Under the pieces are notes generated by a model. That model saw nothing but the letters and a program-made list of their open reading frames with translations. It did not search any database and was not told where the DNA came from. A stretch of 64,000 bases of DNA from Alteromonas indica (lineage in GTDB: Bacteria > Pseudomonadota > Gammaproteobacteria > Enterobacterales > Alteromonadaceae), in assembly GCA_003056425.1 (NCBI GenBank), contig PYVY01000004.1, forward strand, positions 224,471 to 288,470, read 5' to 3'. Of this stretch, positions 36,571 to 45,324 are shown one piece after another. The position numbers were made by a program, and so were the translations under genes. The number at the start of each line of letters is the position of its first letter. The first letter of the stretch is position 1.

Positions 36571-37711
36571 TAATTGTTTTCCTATCTATCCATATCAGCC
36601 TGGAATCAAACGTAATAGCAGCGACCATGGTAACAAATACCACGGCACAAAATGCTAACGCTGCAGGGCCCGGATATATTGAAATAGTATTTCCCAGTTG
36701 AATTAAGCCAACCAGTATCGCGACCACAAATACGTCTATCATCGACCAGCGGCCAATTGCTTCGGTGAAGCGGTAAAACTTAACCCGGGTTTGTCGGCGC
36801 TGGCTAAAACGATGCTGCACGGTAAAGTTCAGCCAGGCCAGAATAGCAATTTTAGCCACCGGCACCGCCACGCTGGCTATCAGAATAACGATGGCTACCG
36901 GGTAGGATCCTGACTGCCATAATGAAATTGCGCCGCCCACAATGGTGCTGGGTTCACTGCGGCCAAATAACTCAGTATGCATGATAGGTAGTACATTGGC
37001 CGGTATATACAGCAGCGCGGCTACCAACAACAGTGCCCAGGTGCGCTGAACGCTCACTGAGGCACCGCTTACCGTCAGTTTTTTGGGTTTGGGTAAACGA
37101 TTGCGAAAAAGCCATAGGCCCAGCCGGTTCTTATCATAATTTACCAATGCCAGGGTCAGGCATATAGCAAAACCAATAAAGGTATAAAACGAAATGCCAT
37201 AACTAACTTCAGCCAGCGAGGTAATTTTAATCAGGCTAACCAGTGTGCCCACCATAAATACTTCAGCCATGCTCCATTGACTTAACGTATTCACACTGCG
37301 GTAGGCCAGGCGCAGGCCCGGCCAGCGCTGATTACGAATACATAATAAGGATAATACTGAGATACCCAGCAGAACAATAAACGGAATTATCAAAATGGCC
37401 AGGGCGGTAATTACCGCCAGGGATAAATAGTCTTGTTCAATAAGCACATTGAGGGTATCGGTAATATTAATGCTGTGCTGTTGGCCGTTACTTTTAAAAA
37501 TGAGAAAATTAAAGGGCAGGCTAAGGAGTAATAAGAACAAGCCGGAAACGGCAAATGCCAGACTATGCTCATGGCCGTTTTTGCGAAAACTGAGTAGCTC
37601 GTGCTCACATTTAGGACAAAACGCCTCCTGGCAATGGCTCAGAGGGGGAATGGCTACATCGGTGTAGCATTGATCACAAGTTATGGTGGTCTGTTGCCCC
37701 GTGGCGCTCAT
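36563..37711 (-). CDS. pqiA: Intermembrane transport protein PqiA
   Basis: Inner-membrane protein of the Pqi lipid transport system, with two PqiA domains of four helices each. The N-terminal zinc ribbon is present (CDQCYTD ... FCPKCEHEL, residues 10-37). The second ribbon, which precedes the second membrane domain in E. coli PqiA, is missing; the linker there (RNRLPKPKKLTVSGASV) has no cysteine. Length of 382 is about 35 shorter than E. coli. It overlaps pqiB by 8 bases and starts the pqiABC operon. Confidence 0.9.
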   Translation of the reverse strand: MSATGQQTTITCDQCYTDVAIPPLSHCQEAFCPKCEHELLSFRKNGHEHSLAFAVSGLFLLLLSLPFNFLIFKSNGQQHSINITDTLNVLIEQDYLSLAVITALAILIIPFIVLLGISVLSLLCIRNQRWPGLRLAYRSVNTLSQWSMAEVFMVGTLVSLIKITSLAEVSYGISFYTFIGFAICLTLALVNYDKNRLGLWLFRNRLPKPKKLTVSGASVSVQRTWALLLVAALLYIPANVLPIMHTELFGRSEPSTIVGGAISLWQSGSYPVAIVILIASVAVPVAKIAILAWLNFTVQHRFSQRRQTRVKFYRFTEAIGRWSMIDVFVVAILVGLIQLGNTISIYPGPAALAFCAVVFVTMVAAITFDSRLIWIDRKTINE

Positions 37712-37894
37712 ATTACATCGCTGTATAGATTGGCTAAGAGTTTACCGGATAACAGCCACTATGAAAGTGGTAGCGGGTATCGGCATAGTGCATTTATAGC
37801 ATTAATTATAATAGCATTTTACGCGCTGATCAGATCATTTGCTGCTATTGAAAAGTGTTACGAAAAGAATAGCTTACCCCTTTGTAAAAAGATA

Positions 37895-37922
37895 CAAAAA
37901 AGCCGGTCTTATAACCGGCTTC
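37895..37922 (-). terminator. Rho-independent terminator of asnS
   Basis: On the minus strand AAGCCGGT/ACCGGCTT with a six-base loop is followed by TTTTTTGTATCTTTTTAC. It lies about 20 bases after the asnS stop. Confidence 0.85.
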
Positions 37923-37941
37923 AACTATGGGGTATGGCTCG

Positions 37942-39339
37942 TTAGAACGAGGCACTACCTGGTGTACGCGGGAAGGGAATGACATCCCTGACATTCTGCA
38001 TGCCAGTAACGTACGCAACCAGGCGTTCAAAACCAAGGCCGAATCCAGCATGGGGCACGGTACCGTAGCGGCGCAAATCGCGATACCAGGCATAATCTTC
38101 TTTGCTCAGGTTCATCTCTGCCAGACGCGCATCAAATACATCCAGCCGCTCTTCACGTTGCGAGCCGCCGATGATTTCGCCGATACCTGGCGCCAGAACA
38201 TCCATCGCTGCAACCGTTTTACCGTCTTCATTCAGGCGCATATAAAACGCTTTGATGTCTTTCGGGTAGTTTTGCATGATAATGGGCGCACCTACGTGCT
38301 CTTCAGCGAGGTAACGCTCGTGTTCAGAAGATAAATCGACACCCCATTCCACTGGGAATTCAAAGGTTTTACCACATTTTTGCAATATATCGATGGCATC
38401 GGTGTAATCCATCCGCACGAAGTCTGAATCAACCAGCTTTTGCAACCGATCGACTGCGTCTTTATTAATACGCTGGGCAAAAAAGGCCATATCATCAGCA
38501 CGTTCCTGCAAGACTGCCTTGCACACGTACTTCAGCATATCTTCAGCCAGTTGGGCAACATCGGCAAGTTCTGCAAACGCCACTTCTGGCTCAATCATCC
38601 AGAACTCGGCCAAATGGCGCGACGTGTTGCTGTTTTCTGCCCGAAAGGTAGGCCCGAATGTGTAAACCTTCGACATAGCAGTACAATAGGTTTCAACATT
38701 TAGCTGGCCTGATACCGTCAGATAGGTTTCCTTACCAAAAAAATCTTCGCTGTAATCAATGTCACCTTTATCCGTTTTTGGCAGATTCATCATGTCCAGC
38801 GTGGATACACGAAACATTTCACCGGCGCCTTCAGTATCGCTGGCAGTAATAACCGGCGTACTTATCCAGAAATAGCCTTTTTCATGGAAAAAGCGGTGGA
38901 TAGCCTGGGATAAACAGTTACGAACCCGCGTTACTGCGCCGATAACATTGGTACGTGGGCGCAAGTGAGCATGCTCACGCAAATACTCAATCGAATGGCG
39001 CTTAGCCGCCATAGGATAACTATCGGGGTTTTCCACCCAGCCAATAACTTCCACCTGCTCGGCTTCCAGTTCAATGGCCTGGCCCTGACCCTGCGATTCT
39101 TTGACCTTGGCACTGACGGCCAGCGAACAGCCTGTCGTCAGGCGCTGGATATCAGCATAATTAGGCAGAGAATTTAACGCGATTACCTGCACGGCATCAA
39201 AGCAACTGCCATCGTGCAAAGCAATAAAGGACAAACCGGCTTTTGAGTCCCGGCGTGTTCTTACCCAACCTTTTACGGTCACCGTTTCGCCTACCGCGTA
39301 CTTGCCCTCAAGTACCTCGACAACGGGCGCATGCGTCAT
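37942..39339 (-). CDS. asnS: Asparaginyl-tRNA synthetase
   Basis: Class IIb synthetase charging tRNA-Asn. The 465 residues match the 466 of E. coli. An N-terminal OB-fold anticodon domain ([26 protein letters not shown]) is followed by the catalytic core with motif 2 ([25 protein letters not shown]) and motif 3 ([15 protein letters not shown]). It stands alone with its own terminator. Confidence 0.97.
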   Translation of the reverse strand: MTHAPVVEVLEGKYAVGETVTVKGWVRTRRDSKAGLSFIALHDGSCFDAVQVIALNSLPNYADIQRLTTGCSLAVSAKVKESQGQGQAIELEAEQVEVIGWVENPDSYPMAAKRHSIEYLREHAHLRPRTNVIGAVTRVRNCLSQAIHRFFHEKGYFWISTPVITASDTEGAGEMFRVSTLDMMNLPKTDKGDIDYSEDFFGKETYLTVSGQLNVETYCTAMSKVYTFGPTFRAENSNTSRHLAEFWMIEPEVAFAELADVAQLAEDMLKYVCKAVLQERADDMAFFAQRINKDAVDRLQKLVDSDFVRMDYTDAIDILQKCGKTFEFPVEWGVDLSSEHERYLAEEHVGAPIIMQNYPKDIKAFYMRLNEDGKTVAAMDVLAPGIGEIIGGSQREERLDVFDARLAEMNLSKEDYAWYRDLRRYGTVPHAGFGLGFERLVAYVTGMQNVRDVIPFPRTPGSASF

Positions 39340-39609
39340 TGTATATTCTCCGTCACAGTTTATAGATTAGCTATTGCGAGACATCATCGCACACTCCGTG
39401 GGAGCATGCATCTTGTCTGATAAAACCGGGGGGCATAGCCGAATATTGCGCCATATATCCCCAACCTGTCGCCTTATTTTTCAGGTTGTGAAAAAGTACC
39501 AACCTGATAAAAAGTGACCCCGATAACCCGATTTAGACGAATTCCTGATGTCTCGCGTATAAAGTCAGGCTAGTATACTTAAACCATAACGGGATGCCAG
39601 AGTTCATTA

Positions 39610-40017
39610 ATGCATACACACGCCCACCATAGCCCCGGGGCGGGCCATCGTCCTGAGTTGAATAACCGGCGTCAGCAACCGCGAAAATACAACGCGGTGT
39701 ATCAGGTTGCGGTGGGGTTAAACGTTGCCGCCTGGTTGGTATTATTCGGCGCTCTCCTGGTATTTCATTTCGCGCGGCCTGACTTTATCGCGGGGGTGCA
39801 GCGTTACTGGAACTTACCGGGTAATAACCTTTGGTCGGCAGAGTTGGTTCAATGGTTATTTTTATTACTACAAGTGTGTTTAAGCCTGGGGCTGGTGGCT
39901 ATCGGCATTAAATGGCGGCGCAATCGCCGCCGCCATGATGAATTTGGGGTTAACTTATTTATCCTGTTAGGGATAGGCCTGCTCAGCTTGCTTGGGCTGG
40001 CGCTAAACTTTGGCTAA
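39610..40017 (+). CDS. Hypothetical three-helix membrane protein
   Basis: I do not recognise this 135-residue protein. A His-rich N-terminus (MHTHAHHSPGAGHRPE) precedes three hydrophobic helices at about residues 33-55, 80-103 and 114-134, with a basic loop (KWRRNRRRHDEF) between the second and third. Its stop overlaps the converging antiporter gene by 4 bases. The His cluster could bind metal, but that is a guess. Confidence 0.65.
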   Translation: MHTHAHHSPGAGHRPELNNRRQQPRKYNAVYQVAVGLNVAAWLVLFGALLVFHFARPDFIAGVQRYWNLPGNNLWSAELVQWLFLLLQVCLSLGLVAIGIKWRRNRRRHDEFGVNLFILLGIGLLSLLGLALNFG

Positions 40018-40982
40018 ACAAATGCAGAGTTAATCAAATACCACGTATAACCTACATACCCCAATACAAACACACTGCCTTCCAACCGGTTAAGACGCCC
40101 CTGACCCTTAATGCCAATGCAGAAAACAAACAGGGCCACCGACACGCCGAGCATAATCATAATATCTCGATAGAAAAAGCTGCTATCAATGGCGGTAGGG
40201 TGAATAGTGCCCGCCAAACCAACCACGGCAAGCGTATTAAACATATTCGAACCAATCACGTTACCCAACGCTAAATCATGCTCGTTTTTACGGACCGCCA
40301 TAAGCGAAGAGGCAAGCTCGGGTAATGACGTGCCAATGGCAATCACTGTCAGGCCTATGATGGTATCGCTGACACCAAAATGGCTGGCCACTTCCACCGC
40401 TCCCCAGACCAGAATGCGGGAGCTGGCAATCAGTAACACTAAACCTGCCAGCAGCCATACCAGATTCATTTTAACCGGCGAAACACTGGCGCTGATTTGT
40501 TCTGAATATTCATCAGCAAGGTTGTCGCCACTGCCTTTCATGCCTTGCCAAACACTCCAGCCAATCAAAATGACGAACAGGCCTAACAGGGTAAAGGCGT
40601 CATCTTTAGACAGGGCCAAGTCCATCAGTTGCCACGCCGCAATAAACGTGATGGCTAGCATAATGGGCAACTCGCGTTTGATAATTTCCGAGCGCACCGC
40701 AATAGGGCTGACGATAGCGGTTAAGCCAAGAATCAACGCAATATTAGCAATGTTAGAACCAAACGCGTTACCCAGCGCAATACCTGAATTGCCTTGCGTT
40801 GCTGCAAATACCGATACAATGATCTCCGGCGCTGAGGTACCAAAACCAATAATCAACATACCAATAAGCAGTGGCGACACCCCAAAATGTCGGGCGATGC
40901 CTGCTGAGCCGTCAACAAACTTACCGGCGCTCCATAATAAAACCGGCAAACCAATTAAAATAGCAACCGTTGGCAAAACCAT
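40014..40982 (-). CDS. Calcium/sodium antiporter (CaCA family, YrbG-like)
   Basis: A 322-residue cation antiporter with the two inverted alpha repeats of the CaCA family: GFGTSAPEIIVS with GNAFGSNIANIALILG in the first half, and AIGTSLPELASSLMA with GNVIGSNMFNTLAVVG in the second. These carry the ion-binding Glu residues. I chose the ATG at 40982 because TAGGAGTTTTT precedes it directly; an upstream ATG at 41003 would add 7 residues. It probably exports Ca2+ against Na+. Confidence 0.9.
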   Translation of the reverse strand: MVLPTVAILIGLPVLLWSAGKFVDGSAGIARHFGVSPLLIGMLIIGFGTSAPEIIVSVFAATQGNSGIALGNAFGSNIANIALILGLTAIVSPIAVRSEIIKRELPIMLAITFIAAWQLMDLALSKDDAFTLLGLFVILIGWSVWQGMKGSGDNLADEYSEQISASVSPVKMNLVWLLAGLVLLIASSRILVWGAVEVASHFGVSDTIIGLTVIAIGTSLPELASSLMAVRKNEHDLALGNVIGSNMFNTLAVVGLAGTIHPTAIDSSFFYRDIMIMLGVSVALFVFCIGIKGQGRLNRLEGSVFVLGYVGYTWYLINSAFV

Positions 40983-41195
40983 AAAAACTCCTAAAAACCG
41001 CAATCCGGCAATAATACGTCAATTGTTGTAGCAGGTACGTTTTTCATCACAAAAGCTCATCGTTACGATGAAAATTTACCGTGCTGATTTTACTATGCAA
41101 AAAGCGCGCTTGCATTACACTTTCAGCCACATAAGTTGAGGTTCGGCGCAATTGGGTGTCTTCGCCTTCAACACGACTAAAATAAGATTCCGATT

Positions 41196-42677
41196 ATGCA
41201 TAACACATTGATTGTGGCCGATGACTTAAGCCCTTTTGCGCAGACCAGCCTGAACGTTATTACGTTCGATAGTTATCTGGCAGACTTTCCTAAACTTAAT
41301 GAGCCAAAGACCCGGGTCATCAACCTGTGCGATACGGGCAAGTATTTGTCGCAAGGATACTATTGTTCACTGCTGGCCCAGGCGCGTAAGCATGGCGTAC
41401 TGCCTGCGGTAAAAACAATCAATGACCTACGAATGACGGACGAAGGGCATGGCTTACCACGGTTGTCATTACCCGATACCTTCATCTGGCCAGACAACGA
41501 ATCCCTGCCTGATGCCATTTATGTACTGTTTGGACAAACGAAAGATCAGCATTTTGCCAAGGTGGCAGAAGTGGCTTTTCGCTACTATCCCTGCCCGATT
41601 TTAAAACTGACCGTACATTTAGCCGGCGAAAATGCAGTCACTTCTACCGGTGGGCCAATAGGCGTGGTGGAGTGCGAGGCCATTGGTTTTAATGATGTGC
41701 CAGCCTCGCTGCAGGGGTTTGCGATTGAACGCTTACAGGCATTTACCGAATCGCATTGGCGTGAGCGCCCGCAAAGCAAAAAAATGCGTTGGGATATGGC
41801 AATTTTGGTTAACCCGGATGAAACCACACCACCAAGCGATAAAAAAGCCATCAGCCAGTTTGTGAAAGCCGCGCACAATGTGGGTATTAATGCCGAAGTG
41901 GTCAGCCATTTACGCCCCGACGATGTGGGCCATTATGATGCCTTGTTAATCCGTGAAACAACGGCCATTGACCATCATACATACCGCTTGGCGCGCGCCG
42001 CTGAACGGGAAGGGTTGGTGGTGATTGACGATACCCAGTCAATATTGCGGTGTTGCAACAAAGTATTTTTACAGGACGCTTTCACCTATCAGCAGGTGCC
42101 TGCGCCGCAAAGCCAGTTTGTCTCCTCTCATGAGGATAGCGTATGTGAAAAGCTGATCAGCGACTTAGGGCTGCCGCTGGTCTTGAAGCTGCCGGAAAGC
42201 TCGTTCAGTCGGGGGGTGTATAAAGTTGAAGATGCTGCTGAATTAAAGGCCAGACTGGTCGAGATGCTTAGTGCGTCTGCGTTGGTGCTGGTACAGGAAT
42301 ATGTTTACACCGAATTCGACTGGCGTATTGGTATGCTGGGTGGCAAACCTATTTATGCCTGCAAATACTATATGGCAAGAAATCACTGGCAAATTTATAA
42401 CCACAAAGGTGACGGTACCGATTCAGGTGATTTTGCCACTATGCCTACCTTTGAAGTACCCAAAGCGGTACTGCAGGCAGCGACCAAGGCCGCCAAAGTG
42501 GTGGGTAATGGGTTATACGGCGTAGATATTAAGCAGTCTGGTAATAAGGTTTATGTGATTGAAGTAAATGATAACCCGAGTATTGATTCCGGTGTGGAAG
42601 ACAAATACCTGGGTAAAGCCCTGTACGAACTAATTATGCAGGAATTTGTTAACCGCCTGGAGTTAAGGGGGCGCTAA
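41196..42677 (+). CDS. RimK-like ATP-grasp ligase with RLAN N-terminal domain
   Basis: A 493-residue protein. The first ~200 residues match the layout of the RLAN domain (Pfam: RimK-like ATP-grasp N-terminal). The rest is a RimK-type ATP-grasp ligase with LVLKLPESSFSRGVYKV, ALVLVQEYVYTEFDWRIGML and the metal-binding VIEVNDNPSID near the end. Such enzymes join amino acids through an acyl-phosphate. The stop overlaps the ATG of a GNAT-C39 fusion gene; RLAN proteins are known to occur almost always beside such a fusion, and the pair has been predicted to make or modify a peptide. The substrate is unknown. Confidence 0.85.
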   Translation: MHNTLIVADDLSPFAQTSLNVITFDSYLADFPKLNEPKTRVINLCDTGKYLSQGYYCSLLAQARKHGVLPAVKTINDLRMTDEGHGLPRLSLPDTFIWPDNESLPDAIYVLFGQTKDQHFAKVAEVAFRYYPCPILKLTVHLAGENAVTSTGGPIGVVECEAIGFNDVPASLQGFAIERLQAFTESHWRERPQSKKMRWDMAILVNPDETTPPSDKKAISQFVKAAHNVGINAEVVSHLRPDDVGHYDALLIRETTAIDHHTYRLARAAEREGLVVIDDTQSILRCCNKVFLQDAFTYQQVPAPQSQFVSSHEDSVCEKLISDLGLPLVLKLPESSFSRGVYKVEDAAELKARLVEMLSASALVLVQEYVYTEFDWRIGMLGGKPIYACKYYMARNHWQIYNHKGDGTDSGDFATMPTFEVPKAVLQAATKAAKVVGNGLYGVDIKQSGNKVYVIEVNDNPSIDSGVEDKYLGKALYELIMQEFVNRLELRGR

Positions 42678-43804
42678 TGGAAGCCCTGATCTTGCCTGCG
42701 GGCAGTGAAATTGAAACCCGTGAAGTGGCTGCGGCTGACGTCGCCAGGCTATGGGCATTGGAGCAGCGCTGCTTTGTGGCAGACCGGCTAAGCCAGCGCC
42801 GGATGCGTTTTTATGTCAACGCCGCTCATGCCGAATTTATTCTAGCTGAACAGGATGGCGAGTTGTTGGGCTATGCCTTGTTGTTATTGCGTCGGGGGAC
42901 CCAACTCACCCGGCTTTACTCTATCGCAGTGGCGCCTGAAGCCAGAGGCAAAGGCATTGCCCAGTACCTGATTGACGAGCTGCAAAGGAGGGCTCTGGAG
43001 CGGGGAAAGCGATTTATGAGGCTGGAAGTGGCGGAGGACAACGACGCTGCGATCCGGCTATATCAACGCCTGGGATTTAGCCAGTTTGGTATATACCCTG
43101 GCTATTATGCTAATAATGCCAACGCATTACGGATGCAAAAGGTGCTTAGCCACCCGGCTACCTATGCCCCTGCAAATGCGTACCCGTGGTATCGGCAAAC
43201 CACCGAATTTACCTGCGGGCCGGCAGCGTTGATGATGGCAATGCGGGCGCTAAGCGCAAATGTTGATATGTCGCAAACCGAAGAGTTGCGCCTTTGGCGG
43301 CGGGCTACCACTATTTTCATGACCTCAGGTCACGGTGGTTGTCATCCGCTAGGACTGGCGTTAGCGGCGGTAGATGAAGGTTTTACAGCTAGCGTGTGGT
43401 TGAACCGGCAATTGCCGCTGTTTTCTGATGGCGTGCGCAGTACCCATAAAAAGCATATTATCGAAGTGGTGGAAGCTGATTTTGCTGAGCAGGCCGAACA
43501 AAAAGCGGTCGCGATAGAGTATCGGGAATGGCGTATAGATGATTTGGTAGCGACACTGGCCAGTGGCCATACGGTGGTCTGTTTAATCAGCACGTACCAG
43601 TTCGATAAACGCAAAGCGCCCCACTGGGTGACGATTACCGGCATTGATGAGCGCTGTGTGTATATTCACGACCCGGATCCTGAAAATGTAGATGAACATG
43701 TGGAGTGTCAGCATATTCCCATTGCCAAAGACGATTTTTTGCGTCTGGCTAGCTATGGCAAACGTAAAATTCGTACGGCTGTGGTTATTGCGAGCTCACT
43801 ATAA
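42677..43804 (+). CDS. GNAT acetyltransferase fused to a C39-like cysteine peptidase
   Basis: A 375-residue two-domain protein. Residues ~13-155 are a GNAT domain (IAVAPEARGKGIAQYLIDEL, LYQRLGFSQFGIYPGYY). Residues ~168-370 are a C39/papain-like peptidase with an intact triad: Cys in TTEFTCGPAALMMAM, His in APHWVTITGID and Asp in YIHDPDPEN. There is no ABC or membrane domain, so it is not a bacteriocin exporter. Its ATG overlaps the stop of the RLAN ATP-grasp gene, implying coupled synthesis. Both domains look active. Confidence 0.88.
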   Translation: MEALILPAGSEIETREVAAADVARLWALEQRCFVADRLSQRRMRFYVNAAHAEFILAEQDGELLGYALLLLRRGTQLTRLYSIAVAPEARGKGIAQYLIDELQRRALERGKRFMRLEVAEDNDAAIRLYQRLGFSQFGIYPGYYANNANALRMQKVLSHPATYAPANAYPWYRQTTEFTCGPAALMMAMRALSANVDMSQTEELRLWRRATTIFMTSGHGGCHPLGLALAAVDEGFTASVWLNRQLPLFSDGVRSTHKKHIIEVVEADFAEQAEQKAVAIEYREWRIDDLVATLASGHTVVCLISTYQFDKRKAPHWVTITGIDERCVYIHDPDPENVDEHVECQHIPIAKDDFLRLASYGKRKIRTAVVIASSL

Positions 43805-44093
43805 TCAGCATAAATCTGTGCCTCTTACCATGCGGTCTGGGAGGCCAGGTGCAAAATATCAAGGGCTATGGTTAACAAGTGAGTACGCCAAACCGGAAAG
43901 GCCAAAAAGGGAAATAGCGCCCGTGTCATTCCCAGACCGCCGCACTGTTACCCTGTGATCGCCGCGCTAAGCCGGGTGAGACGCCGAACAGCGTAGCACT
44001 GCGAGGGCATTCGCAGCACGGAAAAATCCGCTTGGGAAACCAGCATAAAATATGGCCGCGCGGGTTGGCCATCCTTAATAAACCGACCTATAT
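43805..44093. other. Intergenic stretch with inverted repeat
   Basis: No gene seen. GCGGTCTGGGA at 43832-43842 is perfectly complementary to TCCCAGACCGC at 43930-43940, and a local hairpin CTGCGA/TCGCAG lies near 43997-44014. These could structure the 3' end of the ATP-grasp/GNAT-C39 transcript. Confidence 0.45.
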
Positions 44094-44124
44094 AAAAAGC
44101 CCGGCGAACATGTTCGGCGGGCTT
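44094..44124 (-). terminator. Rho-independent terminator of the small minus-strand gene
   Basis: A stem of about 14 bp with one mismatch (AAGCCCGGCGAACA against its complement) is followed on the minus strand by TTTTTATA. It lies 85 bases after the stop at 44209. Confidence 0.7.
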
Positions 44125-44150
44125 AAGCGTTCATCTGACATCGGCACATT

Positions 44151-44184
44151 ATCTTTGCGACCGCAGCATCTTTGCGACCGCAGC
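44151..44184. repeat. 17-bp perfect tandem duplication
   Basis: ATCTTTGCGACCGCAGC occurs twice back to back (44151-44167 and 44168-44184) between the terminator and the stop of the small gene. Probably a slippage event. Confidence 0.85.
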
Positions 44185-44208
44185 GCGCACCGGCGCCGGG
44201 AAAGCCGC

Positions 44209-44490
44209 TCAGTGATGACGAGTATTGCCGGCAATACGTTGATCGAATTCTTTTAGCGAAGACACCAGCGCGTTAAGCTCGCTGGCGCTGCCATTATAGA
44301 CAGCGGGCTTGGTAAAGGCATGCCCTTTAACAGCGCGATCAAAAGGATGATTGGAGTCGAAATTTTCCGTTTGTGCTTGTAGCCTGCTCCATTCTTTCAT
44401 CATAGAAGACGGAATGGCATGCCGCTTAGCGACGAGTTTGTCTCTAATTTGCAACGCTTGTCCAATCAATAATGTATTTTCATTTTTCAT
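44209..44490 (-). CDS. Small hypothetical protein
   Basis: I do not recognise this 93-residue protein. It is soluble, charged and largely helical in appearance, with ALQIRDKLVAKRHAIPSSMMKEWSRLQAQ at the N-terminal side and SELNALVSSLKEFDQRI at the C-terminal side. It has its own terminator and lies about 130 bases from a Pho-box-like repeat that points away from it. Expression as a real gene is likely from the terminator and clean frame, but its role is open. Confidence 0.55.
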   Translation of the reverse strand: MKNENTLLIGQALQIRDKLVAKRHAIPSSMMKEWSRLQAQTENFDSNHPFDRAVKGHAFTKPAVYNGSASELNALVSSLKEFDQRIAGNTRHH

Positions 44491-44619
44491 AATACAACCT
44501 GCTTATTCGCGGTAAATTCAAAAACCTTTTACGCATCAGGTCTATGAGTCTTACATCTGGCTCATCGGCACTTGTCAAAGGTTTACACTCCTAACAGGTT
44601 TTGCAAAATGAATACCGGG

Positions 44620-44652
44620 ATGTCACGAATCCGTCATCAATATGTCATGAAG
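44620..44652 (+). promoter_or_regulatory. Pho-box-like triple 11-bp repeat
   Basis: Three units in exact 11-base register: ATGTCACGAAT, CCGTCATCAAT and ATGTCATGAAG. This matches the PhoB site pattern (CTGTCAT plus four AT-rich bases, repeated every 11 bases). A TATAGGAT lies 12-15 bases downstream on the plus strand. There is no plus-strand gene ahead; the next gene is the 3' end of a minus-strand gene. Confidence 0.5.
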
Positions 44653-44747
44653 CCCTTGTGGGGTATAGGATAGCAATGTTTCCCTTATCCGTTAGTAACG
44701 GCCGGCAAACCAGCGGCATGTCATACTTTGTTTGTAAATGTGAGGGA

Positions 44748-45296
44748 TCAGGTGTGTAAGTGTGTCTTACCTTGTGAACGGGCTTCGCGGCGGCGCTGGC
44801 GAATACGGCGTACCCCGCGCACGCACCATAGCGGCGACCAGATAAACACATTAATGAATAAGGCTAACAATAAGCTATAAAGCACGGCCGACGGGGCAAG
44901 TGGCAAAGAAGGAGCAAAATTTTCGCCGACCCGTTTTAATGTAGTGAAGCGCTTGGGGTCGAACATATACCAGGCCTGCTTGAAGTAATTACCCTGGTTT
45001 AACACGTTAAGCCCATACTGCAAATTATGGAACGTCTCCAGGGTGCGGGCCTTATTGCGCGCGTCTTCGCGAACCAGTGCCACGTCGTTTTGTTCCAAAG
45101 CAGCAATCATTTGCGCCACATTGCTATAGCCAAATTGGTTTGCCAGCGCCTGATATTCTTCTATCGTGCGCTGCGTAGCATCATAATAACCGCTCAGGTA
45201 TTGCCGATAATGGTCAGCAAGGATGGGAATCTGCATGGCGGCGATAAGCAGCACGGCAAATAGAAATTTATCAACCAGATTAAACAGCACCTTCAT
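44748..45296 (-). CDS. DUF2937 family membrane protein
   Basis: A 182-residue protein with an N-terminal membrane helix (LVDKFLFAVLLIAAMQIPIL), a helical periplasmic middle part (YDATQRTIEEYQALANQFGYSN ... LETFHNLQ), a second membrane helix at about 133-155 (SAVLYSLLLALFINVFIW) and a basic tail (RRIRQRRREAR). This layout is that of DUF2937. Function unknown. It lies 29 bases after bioA on the same strand and may be read from the bioA transcript. Confidence 0.75.
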   Translation of the reverse strand: MKVLFNLVDKFLFAVLLIAAMQIPILADHYRQYLSGYYDATQRTIEEYQALANQFGYSNVAQMIAALEQNDVALVREDARNKARTLETFHNLQYGLNVLNQGNYFKQAWYMFDPKRFTTLKRVGENFAPSLPLAPSAVLYSLLLALFINVFIWSPLWCVRGVRRIRQRRREARSQGKTHLHT

Positions 45297-45324
45297 ACAG
45301 AGTCCTTGGTATTAAACTGCCACA

